This document shows, piece after piece, positions 48,101 to 59,797 of a stretch of 64,000 nt of DNA (its first letter is position 1; each line of letters opens with the position of its first letter). Source of the stretch: Pyrus communis. Its lineage: Eukaryota; Streptophyta; Magnoliopsida; Rosales; Rosaceae. The notes under the pieces were generated by a model, which was not told the DNA's origin, made no database searches, and saw only the letters and a program-made list of their open reading frames with translations. The stretch covers positions 19,352,072 through 19,416,071 of the forward strand of contig NC_084807.1 in assembly GCF_963583255.1 (NCBI RefSeq), read 5' to 3'. The translations under genes and the position numbers were made by a program.

Positions 48101-48311
48101 GGATCCTCGTCGGACCCTCTTTATGAGGATTCCAGGAATCCGTGAATCGTGTTCATTCATCGTACATCGTATGGTTAGAAATCATTTTAAATATTTTTAT
48201 TTAAAATTAAACACAAACAGTACCTGACAAAAATTGACCGCATGATGTACGATGAACGGACACGATTCACAGATCCCCAAGATTCTCACCAAAAGGATCT
48301 GAAGAGGATCT
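48101..48311. mobile_element. MITE with about 70-bp inverted ends
   Basis: Left GGATCCTCGTCGGACC...GTGAATCGTG, right (complement) GATCCTCTTCAGATCC...GTGAATCGTG. The inner arms share TTCATCGTACATC. Related to 45516-45735. Confidence 0.7.
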
Positions 48312-48592
48312 TGTTGGGCTGTCGAAAATTTGTGCTGGCATCAAGTGGGGGCAGTAGGTATGTATGGAGTGACAGATCTTTTGCTTTAATCACGAGTACC
48401 AGTGAGAAATCAACCCATTAAATTGTTAGAGCATTGACCTAGACCATCACTTTGACTGTCATTCGTGACCGCGTAATGCAACTTGAGTATCTTCGATTTT
48501 GAATGAAGAGAAAAAAAATACACAGTTAGAATTATCAACTTATCGTGGATAATGATTGAAGACTAGAATGAACATATATGGTCATGCTAGTC

Positions 48593-48661
48593 GACCTCGA
48601 AACCTTTTCAAATACTGAAGATGGAAGTGTTTAATGGTCGCATGCTCAAAATTTGTAGTCA
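48593..48661 (+). repeat. 69-bp segment, probable source of the 42.6-kb insert
   Basis: 67 of 69 bases match 42645-42713. It lies about 480 bp upstream of the DUF4079 gene start codon, in otherwise unremarkable sequence. Confidence 0.9.
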
Positions 48662-48918
48662 AAGAAAATGGAGATGAGATTCAAGTGTGACCACATGTAA
48701 AAGGTAAACAAAACAAAGAAGTAATCACTAGTTAAGTTTTCTTCCTGAGGCTGTGGATCGATCGTACTCGTTCCTTCCATAAAAGTGAAAGTGAAAGGGG
48801 GGGCCCATTCCACACATTCTGCAAAACACAGCAAACCAAATGGACACAATCCCCATCTTGCAATCTCACTTCCTTATCTTCGCCCCCTGCCCTCTCACTT
48901 TTCTTCCCCTCCCGTGTT

Positions 48919-49049
48919 CTTCTGTTTTGTGTGATCATGATTAAGCCACGTTAAAATTTTATATTATTTTTTTAATAAAAATAATAAGATAAATAAGAAT
49001 AGTAATATAAAATGTTGACGTGATTTAACCGTGACCACACAAACAGAAT
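48919..49049. mobile_element. MITE in the DUF4079 gene 5' region
   Basis: Inverted ends of about 45 bp: left TTCTGTTTTGTGTGATCATG, complement of right TTCTGTTTGTGTGGTCACGG, each followed by TTAARYCACGT. It ends 92 bp before the start codon, so it contributes to the promoter or 5' UTR. A partial relative (CACGGTTAAGCCACGT) is at 19081. Confidence 0.65.
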
Positions 49050-49141
49050 AGCACGAGAAGTGGGAGGGCAGAGAATTTGCCTCCCACTTTAAGAATCCTG
49101 CTCTGCTGTCCTCTCTCTGCCCTGCAAACAGAGGTAGAAGC

Positions 49142-50639
49142 ATGGCAGCCGCACTCAGCCTCCTCAGACTCCCCATTCTTCCCCAAAAGTCCACTCAATG
49201 CCTCTCAAAAATCCAACAGAGTTCATCAATCCCAACAAAACCCAGCAATGCCAAGGACTCAACAAAACTCCTCACAACCACCACTGACCGCCTTAAGTCA
49301 ACTTCTCTCCCACTCACAGCTCTCACATTGCCCTTTTTGTTGGACACCAAGGCAAGTGCAATTTAGTAATTAAATAAAGATGAGAACTTTCCCAATGTTA
49401 TTTATGTATAGGAAGTGATTTTGGCAGACCGTTTTCTCCTTATTCGTATCTCTCCATGTCATTTTCGCATTTTCTTCCTTTCTAATTTGGATTTTTGAGA
49501 GGTTTTTTGTTTTCTTTTGAATTTTGGGGGTGTGGATTAGAATGCACTTGCTGCAGGTGGGGAGTTTGGGATACTGGAGGGAAGGACATTTGCACTGATT
49601 CACCCAATTGTGATGGGAGCACTGTTTGTGTACACATTGTGGACATGCTACTTGGGTTGGCAATGGAGGAGAGTGAGGACAATCCAGGAAGAAATTAATG
49701 AGCTCAAGAAGCAGGTGAAGGCTACCCCTGTCACACCCGAGGGGACTCCAACGGAAGCTCCCCCATCTCCTCTTGCACTCAAAATTCAGCAGCTCACTGA
49801 GGTAGGACACCTTGTCTTAAACACCTGTCTTTTTGAAAAACGGGGGCGCCTTAAGAAAACCTCACTTATGACTTCGATTTTAGATTTGAAGTATCAAATT
49901 TAGGGCGGTTTAAAACTTAAAATCTAAGCGATCAACCAGCTAGAGACTCGAACCTATAGTATAAGGTTTTATACCCTAAAACAATCAACCATGTCCATTA
50001 ATGAGATCAACTGAGAACAATTTTAATATATACATGTAAATTAATTTTGATTATGTGTGTGGCATTCGTTATTGTGCAAAGTTTGGTGCACAAAAATTGG
50101 TATTTCCACATAATTTAGTGGCATATATCATGAAATGTTTTACTCCGTGAAAGTGTCTGATGTATCCGTGTTTCCTTATCAGGAAAGGAAGGAGTTGGTG
50201 AAAGGGTCTTACCGGGATAAACACTTCAATGCAGGATCGATATTGTTAGCTTTCAGAGTTTTTGAGTCGGTTGGTGGAGGACTTAACACTTGGTTTAGGA
50301 CAGGAAAGCTATTTCCAGGTCCCCATTTGTTTGCTGGAGCAGGTAAAGTTTGTATTTTTGCCTGGAAAGCTCAAACAATATAATTCTAAAGAAATCATGT
50401 GCCCGAACATCATTAGTAAAGGCTTCATTGACCTTAGTTGGTTTTCCTTGTTGTCAACAGCTATCACGGTGTTATGGGCAGCGACGGCAGCTCTTACGCC
50501 TGCAATGCAAAAGGGAAGTGAGACAGCCAGAAGCCTTCACATTACATTGAATACGATAAACGTTCTGCTTTTCGTATGGCAAATACCTACTGGATGGGAG
50601 ATACTTCTGAGAATGTTCGAGTTCACTACATGGCCTTGA
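49142..50639 (+). CDS. Plastid DUF4079 membrane protein, four exons
   Basis: Exons 49142-49351, 49541-49801, 50183-50342 and 50461-50639 join to 810 bases, 269 residues. Introns 2 and 3 are GT-AG (GAG|GTAGGA; GCAG|GTAAAG). Intron 1 fits only with donor AAG|GCAAGT, the GC-AG consensus, and gives LLDTK|NALAAGGEFGILEG in phase 0. Residues 1-60 are Ser/Thr-rich and look like a chloroplast transit peptide. Four hydrophobic segments follow: FALIHPIVMGALFVYTLW (exon 2), NAGSILLAFRVFESVGGG (exon 3), AITVLWAATAALTPAM and INVLLFVWQIP (exon 4). The loop ERKELVKGSYRDKHF is typical of DUF4079 proteins such as Arabidopsis At3g61870, shared with cyanobacteria. Probably thylakoid or envelope; biochemical role unknown. 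All four exons are intact. Confidence 0.92.
49352..49540 (+). other. Intron 1, GC-AG type
   Basis: Donor CAAG|GCAAGT and acceptor GGATTAG|AATGCA. A GT donor two codons away would break the frame or the conserved junction, so the GC donor is the better reading. Confidence 0.75.
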
Positions 50640-51588
50640 ATTGCAGACATTCCAAAGGGTGAGATTACTATTTCAGCTACCATCTGCACTTCCAACCTAT
50701 GTTCTTTCCCTTTTTCCTCTGCTAATTTTCATAGCCTTGTGCCTAAAATTATCTTCATTAGGTGCTAAGAATTACTTTTAAGCATTGGATGTTGTGTCCA
50801 TTCCAGTTAATTTTTTGTATATGTTAAGGAGAATTTCACTCTATGCTTTACAGTGCCACAAAATATACTAAGATATATTTCCCTTGCCTAGTACCGATTT
50901 ACGTTTGAGAGCAGAGTATTGATTGACTACCGTAACGACATTATATTCTTTTTTTCGATTTCTTACCCTTATGTTCAACCTTCATTCGAAATCATCAACG
51001 ATGAAATGAACGTGTAGTGTGTTTCCTTTAATATCTGCAGCATTGGGAATGGCTTGTTTCTTCCTAGTATCCAAAGAAACTCCGGAACCAACGTATTCTT
51101 CTGCATTGATGTTCATAGTTCACTTCATTTCCTCCTGACACGCTTCTTGTTCTAGCTAAATCACATAAGATAATATCAATGCACGCCAATCCTCACGAGT
51201 CACAAAAGTCAGCACAGTTGAATCTGCTACCATCGAGTGCAAAATCATTCCGTTGTAGCATATTAGTAACCATTTTTACTCTTTACTACTTGAAATTAGT
51301 TTTCAATTTATGAGCATATTTACATCTTTTTTTCTACTCTCAATAACTAGGCTGTGAATGTATATGAATGAGAGTTTATAATCTTGAAACGCAAGAACGA
51401 CAAATAGCTAGAGAGATGGAAATATGACATCTGAACTACGTCGTTTCTTCAAGCAGGGTTACCGGATACATAAATGAGTAGGTTCAAGGTATCATGGTAT
51501 AACGTACGTATAAGGTATTCCTAGCATGCAGATGCAGTTTGTGCCTTTCCCTCAGATCAAAGGCAAGGATATTAGGTTATATTCCGAA
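50640..51588. other. 3' region of the DUF4079 gene, then intergenic
   Basis: No coding sequence. The first few hundred bases probably include the 3' UTR. No clear poly(A) signal was singled out. Confidence 0.5.
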
Positions 51589-52023
51589 GGGTGAACTGCC
51601 ACTTCAGTCTCTAATATTATAAAAATTTGCCAATTACATCTTTAATATTAGATTTAAAGTTACTATATTCAATTTTTTGTCAATTTAAGTCATGTTACGT
51701 GCATGTGATACATATTGTAGGGTAGATTAGTAATTTTTCATAAAGAAATAGTGTATGGAGTTAGCTTTGGATGATAAATTAGACGTTAGATTCGTAGCCT
51801 ATATGAAATGTTTAGAGCTTATAGGCGAGAACATGACGGTATTACACTCTAAAGTGCGTCAACTGACTTAAGTTGATGACAAATTGGATAAAATAGCTTT
51901 GAATATAATAGTAGGGATGAAATTAACAATTTTTAATGAATTTAGGGACTTAACTTACCGAAAAAATAATTCAATGACCTAATTTTTACTCAAGTAATTC
52001 AGGGATAAATTGGCACTTCACCC
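51589..52023. mobile_element. Mutator-like MITE, 435 bp
   Basis: Ends GGGTGAACTGCCACTTCAGT and, on the complement of the right, GGGTGAAGTGCCAATTTATC. Flanks TATTCCGAA (51580-51588) and TATTCCAAA (52024-52032) form a 9-bp duplication with one mismatch. Confidence 0.78.
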
Positions 52024-52259
52024 TATTCCAAAATAATGTAGTATCGGAGAAGTTCCTAAAGGATGTTGGCTTAAAATTATGTTGTACTTTGCCTAATTCC
52101 ATTACCACTTCTATACATTTCAGGCATTGTTCATATGATCACATTTTAGCCATCACATCAGTTAAAAAAAAGGGATTTATGGAAGTTTGTAGGTCTTATA
52201 TTCCATTTCTATGAAGGGCAGGGTGCATTGTGACCGTCTCAATGGGAGTTTTTCTCATC

Positions 52260-52745
52260 TAATTAGACAAGTGGTACTTGTGCCCTGAATTTTAATTTTA
52301 ACCAATTACCTCCTGAATTTTTATGATTGACGAATTTACCTCTAAACTTTAATTTTAGTCGATTATCTCCCTGAATTTTTACAATTAGCCAATTTCTCCT
52401 TCGGAGTTAGATTTTGAAAAATTTCATCCAATTTTTATCCATCTTAGTCACGTGCGTTGTGCACGGCACATGGCAAAAATAATTACTCATCTCAACAAAT
52501 TCATTATTAGAAACTAGTCAAGTATAAACGTTCAAGGAGTAATTGGCTAAAATAAAGTTCAATAAGAAATTGGCCAATTAAAAAAATTCAGAGGATAATC
52601 GGCTAAATTTAAAGTTCAAGAAAAAAATTGGCAAATTATAAAAGTTCAAGGGTAATTGACTAAAATTAAAATTAAAAAGGAAATTGACCAATTATAAAAA
52701 TTGAGTAACTAACTAAACTTAAAATTCAGAGAAAATTTGACAATT
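52260..52745. repeat. Inverted/tandem AATTGGC-type repeat, transposon-like
   Basis: The left half repeats CCAATTWCCTCCTGAATTTT-like units, the right half repeats the reverse complement (AAATTGGCNAATTATAAAAG), around a centre with CACGTGCGTTGTGCACGGCA. A half copy is at 225-365 in reverse. Probably a Mutator-like inverted-repeat element; ends are not fixed. Confidence 0.55.
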
Positions 52746-53211
52746 TCTTCCAAATTCGGGAAGAAATCGGCGAAGACAATGGAGTTTGACAGAACTGTCG
52801 TCCAAAGTACCCAGTTAAAAAGAAAACGGAAAGGCAAAGACATATATTCTTACGGGCATCGCAACCTTTACCTTTTACTCCCTACTTTTTCAATAGTGGG
52901 AATCAGTCGCCATCTGAACAATGATTTTTGCTTCTTGAGCAACTAGAATGCTGTCTTTCTTCATCTGCCCCATGATGTCCAGAGTCTTTAGTTAAAAAAG
53001 GAAGATTGTGGAGCTCTTTAGTCATTATGGTTAATGAGTCAATTTTATTTATATGTAAATAACAGCATAACACGTATACAAAAATAACAAAACTAAAAGT
53101 TCAACAGACATGTTAAATTGTAATTTGGTGGTAAGGAGAAATAACTCCGAACAAGAGAATAAGATGCCTCTTACTTTCTGCTCAGGGGATTTAACCAAAG
53201 AACAATACTTG

Positions 53212-54225
53212 GTCACTTAAAGATGAAACTCTTACTCAAAACTCTTATTGTTTTAATCATTGATTTTTGTGCTTATGATCAGAACTGTTCATTGTCATAT
53301 CCCGGCCCGAGCCCCCACCACAACTCGGGCTTGACTCCACCGTAGTACGATATTGTCTGTTTTGGACCCCGACCACGCCCTCACGGGTTTGTTTATGGGA
53401 ACTCACATGAGAACTTCCTAGTGGGTCACCCATCTTGGGATTGCTCTCGCGCGTACTCGCTTAACTTCGAAGTTCTTATGGAACCTGAAGCTAGTGAGCT
53501 CCCAAAAGGCCTCGTGGTAGGTAGAGATGGGAATATAGGCTTGCATTCCCTGGGCGATGTGGGATGTTACAATCCACTCCCTTAGGGGCCCGACGTCCTC
53601 GTCGGCACACTTCCGGCCAGGGATTGGCTCTGATACCAAATTGTCACATCCCGGCTCGGGCCTCCACCACAACCCGCACTCGACTCCACCGTAGCACGAT
53701 ATTGTCCGCTTTGGGCCTCGACCACGCCCTCACGGTTTTGTTTCTGAGAACTCACATGACAACTTCCCAGTGGGTCATCCATCCTGGGATTGCTCTCGCG
53801 CGAACTCGCTTAACTTCGAAGTTTCTACGGAACCCGAAGCCAGTGAGCTCCTAAAATGCCTCGTGGTAGGTAGAGATGGGAATATAGGCTTACAGGATCC
53901 ACTCCCTTCGGTGATGTGAGATGTTACATTCATACTATGAATCACACAGTAAATATCATCTCTACAAAAAATAAATTAAAACTAAAGGCATTTAGTCAAT
54001 TTATTGTAGCAAATACATAAACGGTTTGTAATGCTTTTACCGAAACCATTCATTTATTTTTAAACAATTTGATGACTAAACAACCTTAGTTTTAATTGAT
54101 TTTTTGCATATGCGATTTTTATAGGGTGATTTATAATATGAATGGTTCTGATTATAAACACGAATTTCTATAAATTGACAGCGAACAATTTTGAATTGGA
54201 GTTTTTGCTCATCTTTGAGTAGCCA
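53212..54225. mobile_element. MITE-like element split by a Cassandra insertion
   Basis: Left GGTCACTTAAAGATGAAACT and complement of right GGCTACTCAAAGATGAGCAA are inverted ends on both sides of the TRIM. Removing 53293-53928 and one copy of TTCAT leaves an element of roughly 370 bp. Similar sequence is at 43494-43700. Confidence 0.5.
53293..53928 (-). mobile_element. Cassandra TRIM retrotransposon, second copy
   Basis: LTRs 53293-53571 and 53642-53928 flank a 70-bp interior containing the primer site (minus strand TTTGGTATCAGAGCCA). Perfect TTCAT duplications (53288-53292 and 53929-53933). 5S-like segments at 53414-53499 and 53763-53849 in the same minus orientation. The LTRs are closer to each other than in the 38-kb copy, so it is probably younger. 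Confidence 0.95.
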
Positions 54226-54760
54226 AATATTGTTCTTAACCAAAATGACCAACCGTACAGTAATGAAAGGCCCTTGGTGAGTAGAAGAATCTAATGAGAC
54301 AATGAAGAGAAATGAAAAGTGAAAGAAGAAGCAGCCAACAATAGCACCACAAGCAAAGTCAAGTGCAAGACGCAGACGTTAATTTATTAGTGCATGGGAC
54401 ATTAAATCGTTAGAAGATTTGAAGAATCAAATTACAGTGAGAAATGAGAATAGTAGTAATGTTTTACTTTGTTTTGTGATCGTTAAGAATGTAGAAGAAT
54501 CCCAACAACGTGTACTTAGTGCGTCTTTTTGCTGTTAGCCAACATTTAGGACTCATGAGAACCGCAGAGGTCATATGCTATTGCAATTGCTAGCCAGCCC
54601 ATTCTTCAATATAATCAACAAAGTGAGCCGCCAATTGCACATTCGAAACTGCATCTATGAAAATGACAATTGAGGTGACATCAATAACTTAGAAGGCCAT
54701 ATTTTCTTGTTAGATTTATGTTGTTAGAATGTTTATTTGATCATACATTTAGGAAACGCA
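54226..54760. other. Intergenic, no gene seen
   Basis: No reading frame or repeat of note. Confidence 0.5.
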
Positions 54761-55050
54761 TCGATGTAAAAGAGTTTAGATTGTATTGATAACAAAAACG
54801 AATAATCACATTCTCATTCACAATATATATAATCACATTCAAAATTAGCTCCACATTAACGTAAAAGAGTGATTGTATTGATAACAGATAACATAAATGA
54901 ATAATCACATTCCCATTCACAATAAATATAATCACATTCAAAATTAGCTCCACATCAACGTAAAAGAGTGATTGTATTGATAACAGAAATGATATAATCA
55001 CATTCTCATTTGCAATATATATAATCACATTCAAAATTAGCTCCACACTC
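54761..55050. repeat. Tandem repeat, about three units of 85-110 bp
   Basis: Each unit has CGTAAAAGAGTGATTGTATT, GATAACA, AATCACATTC(T/C)CATT and ATAATCACATTCAAAATTAG. The open minus-strand frame across it follows from the repeat. Confidence 0.85.
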
Positions 55051-56202
55051 TTTTGTTCTCTCATAGAAGAAGAGTGTGTGATTGTCTTTTTGAATTGCAA
55101 ATAAGATTTGATAATGGGGACATGCTAATATTAAAACTGAAGAGCGCATTAACTCCGCGTAACAACGTTATTTGCATCCCCCTAGAAATGCACAAGGTGT
55201 TTGAGGAAGGCAATCGTAGCACTTTATTGAACAATATTGCATGATGTTAGAACATTTCCAATAAAAAAACTTGGAAATTGGTGAATTAAAACTGGTTTTA
55301 ATCCCTATGCGCCTCCGGGTAGAAAAATGGGAGTTCATTATGATTTGTTTTTGCTCTAATGGGGGAGCTAAATGAGGGTTCCCAAACTTGAAGATGTAAA
55401 AAATGTGTTTTAACGACCCCGGCGAGTTGTTTACGTGCTTTTTTTCTCTTTCGGTTGAAATTTAACCGGTAATAAAAAGTGCTAAAATTGGTGGTAGCTC
55501 TCATAACACCTAACTGGTAATGCTCTTAAACATTTGTGCTAATTCCAAATTCCAATGAAAAGGTATCTGACCTTAGACAAACAATTAATTAAAAACCAGA
55601 AACGGTTGGGTTAAAAAGTAATTGATTTCATAACAAAGAGAGATGCTATTCTTGCAACACTCAAGCACCGAAGACCTGTATCCCAAGAAGAAGAGAACAT
55701 TTTGGAAATAAATGGTATAATTTATGTTGCCAATTAGCTGTCAATTAATATTGTTTATCAAGTAGTGTAACAATAATTTCTCCATTAACATTGTTGCAGA
55801 TATTGCTTTTGGTTCAAAGAATCCCCCTATGACAAAGAAGGAGGTCATCCCACACAAAAAAAAGTACAAAAAAATTAACAAAAAGCTTATCCAAAAATTC
55901 TTAAACAACCATTTTTATCATTAAGAGCACATTTTTTTTTTATTATTAAGGACACTTTTTTAGGGGGTGCTACTTTTTTTATTAATTGATACCAATCTTC
56001 CAATGTCAAATTTAATTTGTTGCTTTTTCCCTCCACAAAAGAGCTCAACTACTTCAAGTGGCTCTTCTGCATCTGATGCCTTTCTTTCTGTTCTCAGCAT
56101 GTTTCTCATGACCTTTTTTTATTTTTTATTTTATTATTTCAAATTTCTCCCCTAACATTTTGTATCAAATCCTGAAATTGCTTGTAGTTAAACTTGTCCC
56201 AA
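55051..56202. other. Intergenic upstream of the proline-rich gene
   Basis: No gene. T-rich near 55930-56150. Contains the promoter region of the gene at 56336. Confidence 0.5.
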
Positions 56203-56212
56203 CTATAAATAC
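56203..56212 (+). promoter_or_regulatory. TATA box of the proline-rich gene
   Basis: CTATAAATAC lies 124-133 bp before the ATG. A start site about 30 bases on would leave a leader near 95 bases. Confidence 0.65.
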
Positions 56213-56335
56213 AACACACACATCAACTTATATCTCATTGTTTCCATTTCCTATGTTTCTTCATTTGTTCTAAGTTCAATTTTCTTTGGGTTACATTACT
56301 AATCTAGAATTAGAAATACAATCTTGTCATCAACA

Positions 56336-57733
56336 ATGGCATCCCAACCTTCTCGTCCGTGGTTCCGGCTGGCCTCCTTTGTCCGTCCGGTCAGCACCCC
56401 AGCCCCTGCCCCAACTCCTGCGCCCGCCCCCGCCCCCATGGTTATACCTTCAATGAGGCCAATGGCTCCTGCTCCTGAGCCTACTCCTCCACCTACCACC
56501 ACCGCTCTTCCACCGCCCCCTCCTACTGCTGCAGTGGCACCACCTGACGCCATTGCTCCACCGTCACCACCACCGCCTGCAGCTTCTCCATCACCTCCCC
56601 CTCCTCCTCGTGTGACTACTTCATCAGTTCCGTCATCACCAGTAAACAAAGCTGCATCTTCTTCAGTGCCATCATCCCCTGCAACCAGGGTTTCTGGAGC
56701 CCCATCATATTCAGGGGTACCTTCTCCTACTAGAACCAAAGCCACTACTATTTCCACTACTACTTCAGTGCCAAATTCTCCAGCTAACAAACTACAAACT
56801 CCCAGCACTTCTCCGCCAAAACCTGCCATCTCCGCTGCAAATTCTCCTCCATCTTATAAACCACTCCCACCACACACTTATTCTCCACCAAAACCCACCA
56901 CCATTTCATCCACTGCTAGGGAGGCTAATAATTACAACAACCAATCTCCCAAAACCATCGGGCCGGCCGTTAATCAAACCCCACCTCAGTCACCAAAGCT
57001 CAAACAAACCGCCCCACCGCCATCTCCTCACACTCTTCCACTATCTCAGCTAAGGCCAAACACTTCAGATAATCAAACTGACCAACCCAAGTTTCCCATT
57101 GAGGCGCAGAAGACAGTGCTGGTCCAACAGAAAACCATTGATCAACAGAAACCCAATTCATGGTTCAGCAGCTTCACCTCCGGAAACTCGAAAGGCGCAG
57201 ACTTTCGCGAGTACCCCAAGCCTAGCAATAACTCCCTCAGCTCAAAAAACGAAGGAGAAACAAAAGAGAGACTCATACCTCACAAGAAGTCTCCGTCTAG
57301 TTCCGATCACGAGGCAGCTGGCATGAGGGTTATCACCGTTGCAGGGGAAAATAGAGGAGCGCTCATGGAACTCATAAAATCTCCAAAGAAACATGGAAGT
57401 GGGGAGCACTCTCATTACATTCACAAGAAGGGCAATGGCAAAACCCTAATGGGGAATCAGTCCGATCAGAGCAGCTACAGCAGCAGCAGCGACAGTGGCG
57501 GTGAAGAAGGCAAGCACAAAAGCAAAGATAAAAGTCACAGAGCAGGGAAAGCTGCAGCATCAAAGCCTACAAGTGCCTTCATGAACAGCAATGTTCAAGG
57601 AATCAACAACTCCATTGTATACAACAGTTCTCTCACTCACCATGATCCTGGGGTCCACCTAGCTTTCTCCAGGAAGCCCAACGGAGAAGGGTTTGAGGCC
57701 AAGAGCCACCATGCCAATGGCCGAAACAGTTAG
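56336..57733 (+). CDS. Proline-rich, mostly disordered protein, intact
   Basis: Intronless, 465 residues, starting at the ATG in ACAATGGC (56336); four upstream codons are open but have no ATG. Residues about 20-260 are Pro/Ala/Ser/Thr-rich, with PAPAPTPAPAPAP, PPPPPTAAVAPP and SPPPPP runs reminiscent of hydroxyproline-rich cell-wall proteins and PERK ectodomains. However, no signal peptide is apparent (MASQPSRPWFRLASFVRPVS) and there is no kinase or transmembrane segment. The C-terminal third is different: RVITVAGENRGALMEL, a Ser cluster SSYSSSSDSGG, a Lys-rich KHKSKDKSH patch, and a final NSNVQGINNSIVYNSS...DPGVHLAF. I recall the last motif in a small plant family annotated only as proline-rich. 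Function and location are not known. GC-rich codons contrast with AT-rich flanks. Confidence 0.85.
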   Translation: MASQPSRPWFRLASFVRPVSTPAPAPTPAPAPAPMVIPSMRPMAPAPEPTPPPTTTALPPPPPTAAVAPPDAIAPPSPPPPAASPSPPPPPRVTTSSVPSSPVNKAASSSVPSSPATRVSGAPSYSGVPSPTRTKATTISTTTSVPNSPANKLQTPSTSPPKPAISAANSPPSYKPLPPHTYSPPKPTTISSTAREANNYNNQSPKTIGPAVNQTPPQSPKLKQTAPPPSPHTLPLSQLRPNTSDNQTDQPKFPIEAQKTVLVQQKTIDQQKPNSWFSSFTSGNSKGADFREYPKPSNNSLSSKNEGETKERLIPHKKSPSSSDHEAAGMRVITVAGENRGALMELIKSPKKHGSGEHSHYIHKKGNGKTLMGNQSDQSSYSSSSDSGGEEGKHKSKDKSHRAGKAAASKPTSAFMNSNVQGINNSIVYNSSLTHHDPGVHLAFSRKPNGEGFEAKSHHANGRNS

Positions 57734-58386
57734 ACTGAGAGAGAGAAAAAGTGATGAGAGATTATAAAAAAGATTATTAAATTCAAGTGTCAAACACTAT
57801 GCTTTTGTGTTTTGAATATGTTAGGGTTATATGGATATAACTTCTGGTGAAATAAGAATAAAAATGGAGGTCGTGATGTGAGTGTTGGGAAAAAGAGGGC
57901 ATGGGATCTGATTTGTACGTCTTCATGGTCAGCCTTCCACTACCCATTGATGGGGGTGGGAGTGTGACTGAAGGTTGTTGATCAATGCCTTTGCCTTGAT
58001 AATAAAACGGGCTATTGCCCTCTTTATGAATATCACAATGCTATCAATTCCTATCACTTGAGTTAGTGTTACTATTCGATTGTAAATTTAGACTTTGTAA
58101 CGTTCTTGTAAAAATTGGCTCGTTATGTTTTGGACGACCTATTGATGGAACGAAGAAGTTCGTTGAATGAAAGATTAGTCATAAGACCATACGCAATTTG
58201 ACCAATTGGTTCAATCCGTGGCTTTTAGAGTTTCAAGGCTTGTCGGAGCGACCAGTCGACAAGCTAAGCTCGTCGGAATTTTGCAAATAGAAAATATAAT
58301 GCTAAATTCCCAGGTTACTATTTTTCTAGTTATTTTGTTTGTTTCTTATTTTCGAAAGTCATTTCCATTTGAATTTGAACAATCAC
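57734..58386. other. 3' UTR of the proline-rich gene, then intergenic
   Basis: AATAAAA-type poly(A) signals are at about 57858 and 58001. No gene beyond. Confidence 0.55.
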
Positions 58387-59792
58387 TGATGAGTCTTAGT
58401 ATTAATTTCTTGGTTTTTTTGTGTGAACTTTGATACTTTGTTATGTATTTTCAATGTAGGACATTCGATTTTCTTTGGAGCAAAACATGATCAAATGGAC
58501 GAATTTTGGAGTGATTCAAATTGGAGGACGTTCATGTGTCTCTCAACTTGTTTGTGCCAAAGTTTCATAATTTTCTACCCAGTGGTTTATTTATGACGAT
58601 GAAATAAAGAAGCAGCATGTAGTGTTGTTGAAGTGACGTTTTGGGTTTATTTGGGCTTTTTGGCATCTAAGATGATGTCTCTTGGATTCAAGGCCTTCTT
58701 CAATTATGTTTGGGGATATCTCAAGCTTTAATTCAAGTTATTTTGGGTCTGTTTGAGGCTTGGAAGTCCAAAAACATGGTTGATTTGTGACTGGGCAGAT
58801 TTTCCAAAGTTAGAATAGGAATGTATTTCCTGGTTATCTTATTCTATTATGTTTTCTAGCTTTTAGAAGACATTTTTCTAGTAAGGATTTTAATTATGTA
58901 GTAGTATAAATAAGGCTTTTTAGCCATTAGGGTTTTCTAGGGGAGAGGGAAGAGAAGAACGCATAATATTTTGGAGAACTTTGCTAGGCTTTGATGATTT
59001 ATATTTCAAGGTGTTTTCTATCCTTATTTTTAATAATATTTTGTTTTATGATTGTTTGTAACTAATTCCGTTTGATAGGGGTGAGACCATGATCTTTAGC
59101 AAGAATATGTAGTTTCTTTTCAATTTGCTTATGATATTATGCATGCAGGTTTTGAATTATTAATCACTGGTTTAAACTATCTAATTGTCTTAATGCTTAG
59201 CTACCATTATGGTGTTTAGAAAAGTAATTTGATGTAATTTTGGTCGGAGGTCAGTCCATGAAATTGACGAAGGCTTCTTGTGGTTAATATGTGCAATTTC
59301 ACTTAGGATGAATACCACATCTTAAGGGTTGTATGGTTTTTCAAAAGATTTCACAAAGCTTAGTGAGTCATGCATGTTTAGACTTGATCTGAATACCCTA
59401 GACAGGTTGCATGTTTAAAATACGTTTTATGTTGTGAGTCCAAGTAGACATACTTTAGGAAAACCTAACCTTCAAAATATGCATGTGTAATTCATAAGTA
59501 ATTGGAAGAACTACATAGGAATGTTAAGGTGACGGCGGAACCTTAGGCTTTTACAATTTAATTTTCAAAAACTATTTTCTTTTAGTTTATTTTATTTTGT
59601 CACTTTATTTAATTATTTTCTATTAAATTCGTTTTTATTATTTGAAATCACAAAATCACCTTTTTTTTTTAAACTTTGTTTTAAGTAATTAATTAACATT
59701 TGGTTTGATACAAATTATTCATTCAATCCTTGTGAAGACAAGTATTTTTATGTTTTTTGTCCCTACTTTTACATGTGATAAAAATCCTATCA
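58387..59792 (+). mobile_element. Solo LTR, third, different Ty3/gypsy-like family
   Basis: Begins TGATGAGTCTTAGTATTAAT, ends AAAAATCCTATCA, with perfect ATCAC duplications at 58382-58386 and 59793-59797. 1406 bp. TATA box near 58903 (AGTATAAATAAGG) followed by TTAGGGTTTTCTAGGGGAGA. Not homologous by eye to the two Athila-type LTRs beyond the TGAT start, though the layout is alike. Confidence 0.85.
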
Positions 59793-59797
59793 ATCAC

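Noticed and set aside
56299..56829. 176-codon Gly/Ala/Val-rich frame opposite the proline-rich gene
   Set aside because: It is the mirror of proline codons in the real gene on the plus strand.
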